Part shown: positions 58,811 to 64,000 of the stretch, piece by piece
Layout: every line of letters begins with the position of its first letter
Position numbering within the stretch: the stretch's first letter is position 1
NCBI RefSeq assembly: GCF_041146395.1
Contig: NC_091009.1
Coordinates: forward strand, 4,335,001 to 4,399,000
DNA length: 64,000 bases
Origin: Eulemur rufifrons
Taxonomy: Eukaryota; Chordata; Mammalia; Primates; Lemuridae
Direction: 5' to 3'
Translations under genes and position numbers: made by a program
The notes under the pieces: generated by a model
Databases searched by the model: none
What the model saw: the letters and a program-made list of their open reading frames with translations, nothing else
What the model was told of the DNA's origin: nothing

Positions 58811-59163
58811 GTATAAATGGATTTAATTAGACTTTAAGTCATTTTAACAAGTAGAAAGGGGTCTTCTCATGTGCTTAGAGCCATTTTTATTTAACATAAG
58901 TTAAAGATAGGGTTGCAGAGTGACAACTGCCAAGACACAAAGGCTGCCAAATAATGGACTAGCCTCCCTACCGACCTCCACAGATAGAGAAAAACAGATT
59001 TAACATTAGCAAGTGGGAATTCATGGAACCTCAGAATAAGTTTCCAAAATGCCTTCTAAAACTTCTTCCATCTGTGCTAGGAGTCAGAAACTTTTTATTG
59101 CAACAACTCCATGTGGAGTGTGTTACTTTAACCCAAAAATGTGAGTCTGGCATCCAGCTCCTA

Positions 59164-59352
<189 letters not shown>

Positions 59353-59636
59353 TTATGATAATGAACCATAGATTTATCATTTTGACAGGTTCTAATTCTA
59401 ACGGGTAGAATCTATTACATTACCTATACTGCCAAAATTTTATTACAGAAATAACTAGAATAAAGTTTTAAATTAGAATTATATTTCTTAGTTTATTTTA
59501 AGACATTAAGAAGAATAAAGGGCCAGTAGATACTTTACTTTTTTATGATATTTGTATCATGTATGATAAAATTTATGTCATATTTGGATAAAAACTTTCC
59601 TAATGTTCAGGCCCTTCAATGCTTATTCTTCACTAG

Positions 59637-59840
59637 GAAATTCTTAAAGATTTCTCAGAAAGTGACTTCCCCAGCATAAAAACTGAATTTCAACAAGTTT
59701 TAAGTAATAGGAAAGAAATGACGCAGTTTTTGGAAGAGTGGTTGAATACTCATTGTGATATAGAAAAGCTTAAAAATGGCATCCAGAAAGAAAACGATAG
59801 AATTTGTCAAGTGAATTACTTCTTTAACAACAAAATAATT
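59637..59840 (+). pseudogene. CENPE: CENPE exon, 68 codons, last one found
   Basis: It encodes [20 protein letters not shown] through [20 protein letters not shown] and [14 protein letters not shown]. Fully open, with acceptor CACTAG and donor GTAAGT. Human CENP-E continues for several hundred residues, including the kinetochore- and microtubule-binding tail, which is not seen in the window. Confidence 0.95.
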
Positions 59841-60309
59841 GTAAGTATTACTTTTTATTATACCACCTCATTCTTGTTGTTTGCTTTAATTTTTTTTACC
59901 TCCTTAAAGGGGGTTAGAGCAACTTAATTTTAAGTATTTTTTAAAATTTATTTGTATATGCTTTATAAAAATTGGTTTTGTAAAATATGTTCTTCCTCTA
60001 ATGTATTATGGTTCCTTAAGATAATTAAATATATCAATTTCTGCTGATAAAGGTAACAAAATATTGATGTCTAATATTCAGTTTCCACTTGTTGAATCTT
60101 GAATCCTCTTACTGTTCTCTGTTCCATCTCCTCACAGCTTTTGTAAGAATTGAGCCTTTTCCCCGAGTAGCCTCAGAGATGGTGAGACATGAGTCCACTT
60201 CAGGGCTTTGGGCAGCAGCTGTGGTAAAGCCATAGCCAGGCCTGGCCAGCTGTGTTAGTAGGGCCCCATGTGCTAATCCTTGAACATTGAGGTTCAAAAG
60301 TGTAGTTTG
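59841..60309. other. sequence after the last CENPE exon found
   Basis: AT-rich at first, then more balanced at about 60,110-60,300 with an unrecognised minus-strand frame. No CENPE exon follows. Confidence 0.4.
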
Positions 60310-63300
60310 TTTTTTATTAATAAGCTTTATTTTTCAAGAGCAGTTTTCAGTTCACAGCAAAATTGAGCAGAAAGTACAGAGAATTCTCAGTTACCTCATC
60401 TCCACAAGCACACAGTCTCTCCTGCTGTCGTCATCCCATACCAGAGTGGAATATTTGGCACAATTGATGAACCAATTGATGAATTGATATTTCATTATCA
60501 TCCAAAGTCCATAGTTTACATTAGAGTTCACACTTGGTGTTATACATTCTATGAGTTTTGACAAATGTATAATGACCTGTATCCATTTTTACAGTTATCA
60601 TACAGAATAGTTTCACTGCCCTAAAAATCCCTTGTGGGCTCATCATTCTCTTCTCTAACCCCTGGCAAGTGCTAATCTTTTTACTGTCTCCATAGTATTG
60701 CCTTTTCCAGAATGTCATATGTTGGAGTCATACAGTATTTAGCCTTCTCAGATTGGCTTCCTTCACCTAGTAATATGTATTTAAGTTGTCTCCATGTCTT
60801 TTCATGGTTGTATAGCTTATTTGTTTTTAACACTGAATAGTATTCCATTATATGGCTGTACCAATTTACTCATCTCCTGTAGGACATCTTGGTTGCTTCT
60901 AAGTTTTGGCAATTATGAATATAGCTGTTGTAAACATATATAGGCATCTATTTGTGTAGACATACATTTTCAACTCATTTGAGTAAATATCAAGGAATGC
61001 AATGCTGGATCCAATAGTAAAAGTATGTTTAGTTTTGTAAGAAACTGCCAGACTGTCTTCCAAAGAGGGTATACCGTTTTGCATTCCCACCAGCAGTGAA
61101 TAAGAGTTCCTGTTGCTCTACATCCTCTCCAGAATTTGGTGTTGTCACTTTGGATTTGGGCCGCTCTAGTAAATATGCAATGATATCCCATTGTTTAATT
61201 TGCAAGTCCCTCATGGCATATGAGGTTGAACATCTTTCATATGGTTATTTGCAGCCTGTGTATCTTTTTTGATGAAGTGTCTATTCACATCTTTTCCCCA
61301 TTTTTCAGTCACGTTATTAATATTTGCTTCCTTATTATTAAGGTTCAAGAATCCTTTGTGTATTTTGAATAACAGTCCTTTATCAGATATGTCTTTTGCA
61401 AATATTTTCTCCTTCATTGTGGCTTGTCTTCTCATTCTCTTGGTGCAGTGTTCAAGTGCTGAGGATTTTTGCATCTATGTTCATGAAAGATGTTAGTCTG
61501 TAGTCTTCTTGTGTAATGTCATCCTCTGGTTTTGATATTAGGATAATCCTGGGCTCATAGAATGAATTGGGAGGTATTCCTTCTGTTTCTATTTTCTGGA
61601 AGAGATTATGGAGAATGGGTATAATTTTTTCCTTAAATTTGGTAGAATTCACCAGTTAACTCATGTGGGCCTGGTACTTTCTGTTTTAGAAGGCTCTTAA
61701 TTACTGATTTCATTTCTTTGATAGATGCAGGCCTATTGAGACTGTCAATTTCTTCTGTTGAGTATTTGTAGATTGTATCTTTCAAAGAATTCGTCCATTT
61801 CACCCATGTTATCAAATTTGTGGCTTAGAATTGTCCATAATATTCCACGAGATCTGTAGTGATGTCTCCTCATCCATTTCTGATATTAGTAATTTGGGTT
61901 CTTTCTCTCTTTTTTTCTTAGTTTGCCTACCTAGAGACTTATTTATTTTATTGCACTTTTCAAAGAACCAGTGTTTGGGGTTTTTTATTTTCTCTGTTGA
62001 TTTCCTGTTTCAATTTCATTGAATTCTGCTTGCTTTAAATTTAATTTGTTGTTCATTTTTAGTGTCCTAAAGTTAAAGCCTACTTTATTGATTTAGATCG
62101 TTCTTCTTTTCTAATATATGTATTTAATGCTGTAAGTTTTCCTTGAAGCACTGCTTTCACGGATTTTGATAAGTTGTATTTTCATTTTTATTTAGTTCAA
62201 AATATTTTTTAATTTCTCTTAATATTTCTCCTTTGAGCTTTATATTATTTAGAAGTGTGTTGTTTAATCTCCAAGTATTTGGGGGATTTTCCAGCTATCT
62301 TACTGGTTTCTAATGTAATTGCATTGCAGTCTGAGAGCAGACCTGGTATGATTTCTTTTAAGTTTGTTAAAATATGCTTTATGGCCCAGAATGTGGTCTG
62401 TCTTGGTAAATGTTCTACATGATTTTGAGCAGAATGTGTAATGTGCTGTTGTTGGATTAAAAAGTAAAGGGCTGGAGAAATTTATACAGCTACTCTCACT
62501 TTTTTTGATTAATGTTAGTCTCTATGTGCTTTTATATTTAAAGTGGGTTTCTTGTAGACAACATATAGTTGAGTCTTGTTTTTTGATCAGATCTGACAAT
62601 CTGTCTTTTAATTGGTATATTTAGGCTATTGACATATAAGGTGATTATCAATATAGTTGGATTAATATCTACTATATTGTTACCGTTTTCTATTTGTTGC
62701 CCTTATTCTTTGTTTCTGTTTTTGTCTTCCACACTTTTTATGCCTTTTATGATTTTAATTGACTATATTATGATTCCATCTTCTCTCCTTCCTTAGCATA
62801 TCAAGTATACCTCTTTCTGTACTTTTTCAGTGGTTGCTCTAGAATTTGCAATATACGTTTACAACTAATCCTAGTCTACTTGCAAATAACACTATACCAC
62901 TTCATGAGTAGTATGAATACCTTATAATAACAAAATATTTCTAATTCCTCCCTCCTATCCCTTGTATCATTGCTTTCGTTCAGTTCACTGATAAGCATGC
63001 ATATATATGGACTTATGTAATGAAATACATTGTTCCTATAATTATTTGAAACAAACTTATTTGTTAGTTCAGTTAAGAACTCACTTATTCTGTCTCTAAT
63101 GCTCTTCCTTTATGTAGATCCAAGATTCTGACCTACATTATTTTCTTGTCCTCAGCATAACTTCTTTTTAACATGTCTTGCAGGGAGGTCTACTGGCAAC
63201 AAATTCCTTCAATTTTTGTTTTTCTCAGGAAGTGTTTATATCTTCACTTTTGAAGGATAATTTCACAGGGTCTAGAATTATAGGTTGGTGTGATTTTTCT

Positions 63301-64000
63301 CTTAACATTTTAATTATTTCACTCTATGCTCTTCTTGATTGCATGGTTTCTGAGAAGTTGGGTGTAATTCTTAGCCTTGCTAAGGTAAGATGTTTCTTCT
63401 CCTCTGGCTTCTTTTAAGATTTTTTTTCTTTATCTTTGATTTTTCTGAAGTTTGAATGAAATATGCTTAGATACAGTTTTTTGGGCATTTGTCCTGTTTG
63501 GCATTCTCTGAGCTTTCTGCATCTGTGGTTTGGTGTCTGACATTAATTTGGCAGAAATTCTTAGTCATTATTGCTTCAGATATTCCTTCTGTTTCTTCTT
63601 TTCTTCTGCTTCTGGTATTCCCATTATGTATATATTACACCTTCTGTGTTGCCCAGAGTTCTTGGACATTCTCGATTTTTTTTTTCAGTCTTTTTTCTCT
63701 TTGCTTTTTAATTTGGGAGATTTGTGTTGTAATTCTCTCAAACTAATTTTCTTTCCTGAGCCCATCTACTAATGAGGTCATCAAAGGCATTCTTCATTTT
63801 TGTTAACAGTATTTTTGATCTCTAGCATTTCTTTTTTATTTTTTCTTAGAATTTTCATCTCTTTGTTTATATCATCCATCTGTTCTTGCATGTTGTCTGC
63901 TCTTTCCATTAAAGCCCCTAAAGCATATTGATCATAGTTGTTTTTTTTTTTTTAATTCCTGGTGTGATAACTCCTAAGTTCCTGTCATTTCTCACTTTGT
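60310..64000 (-). mobile_element. L1 (L1M-type), antisense, internally deleted
   Basis: The reverse 3' UTR begins 'ttttcaagagcagttttcag' and 'cacagcaaaattgagcagaa'. Next come the ORF2 C-terminus (GTLIHCWWECKTVYPLWKTV), then KWGKDVNRHFIKKDTQAANN. At about 61,455 the text jumps to the reverse transcriptase start ([32 protein letters not shown]). ORF2-type text such as 'ggcccagaatgtggtctgtc' at about 62,382 then runs to the right edge. The frames are broken and the element is immobile. Confidence 0.85.

Noticed and set aside
60310..64000. An intact, mobile L1
   Set aside because: About half of ORF2 is deleted at about 61,455, the frames are broken and the text is of an old L1M type.

Overview
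The window is nuclear DNA from a strepsirrhine primate, most likely a lemur. The best evidence is a set of near-identical dimeric Alu elements carrying the lemur-type insertion between the two arms (an A-rich stretch around AGAAAGAAATTATATGGAC), plus a lemur-type L1 3' end at about 52.25-52.55 kb. No intact protein-coding gene is present. Nearly all long open frames are artefacts of GC-rich or purine-rich DNA, or relics of transposons.

Region 1 (1 to about 6,005) is ribosomal DNA read on the minus strand. Positions 2946 down to 1 are the 5' external transcribed spacer of the 45S pre-rRNA. The RNA polymerase I start is placed at 2946, and two conserved processing motifs lie about 0.4 kb and 1.4 kb downstream. 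The 18S gene would lie beyond the left edge. Upstream of the promoter are 125-bp tandem repeats, an exact Sal-box-like TTF-I site at 3654-3664, a truncated 5S rRNA copy on the opposite strand at about 4079-4163, a roughly 700-bp purine tract and a GT/GC/GA microsatellite. Ribosomal spacer ends near 6,005 and AT-rich chromosomal DNA begins, so this is either the edge of an rDNA array or an orphan rDNA block.

Region 2 (about 6.0-14.1 kb) is intergenic and full of old repeats: a cecropia/Hsmar1-type mariner fragment, L1M and L2 pieces, an Alu monomer and a pogo/Tigger-type relic.

Region 3 (about 14.1-59.84 kb, plus strand) is an unprocessed duplicate pseudogene of CENPE, the kinetochore kinesin CENP-E. 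I can place 31 exons with mostly recognisable splice sites, running from a CpG-island promoter and first exon to the late coiled-coil exons. The start codon is CTG, the P-loop is altered, the exons for most of the motor domain are missing, there are several nonsense and frameshift changes, and three coding exons are split by Alu insertions with target-site duplications. Introns hold L1, L2, MIR, MLT1-type LTR, Alu and DNA-transposon copies, including a near-full-length mariner nested in an L1 and itself containing an Alu.

Region 4 (about 60.3-64.0 kb) is antisense L1 with an internal deletion. The last CENPE exons are not seen; they may be deleted or lie beyond the right edge. I found no new biological system. 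The most unusual features are the junction of an rDNA promoter block with a decayed kinetochore-motor gene, and the organisation of the rDNA spacer.
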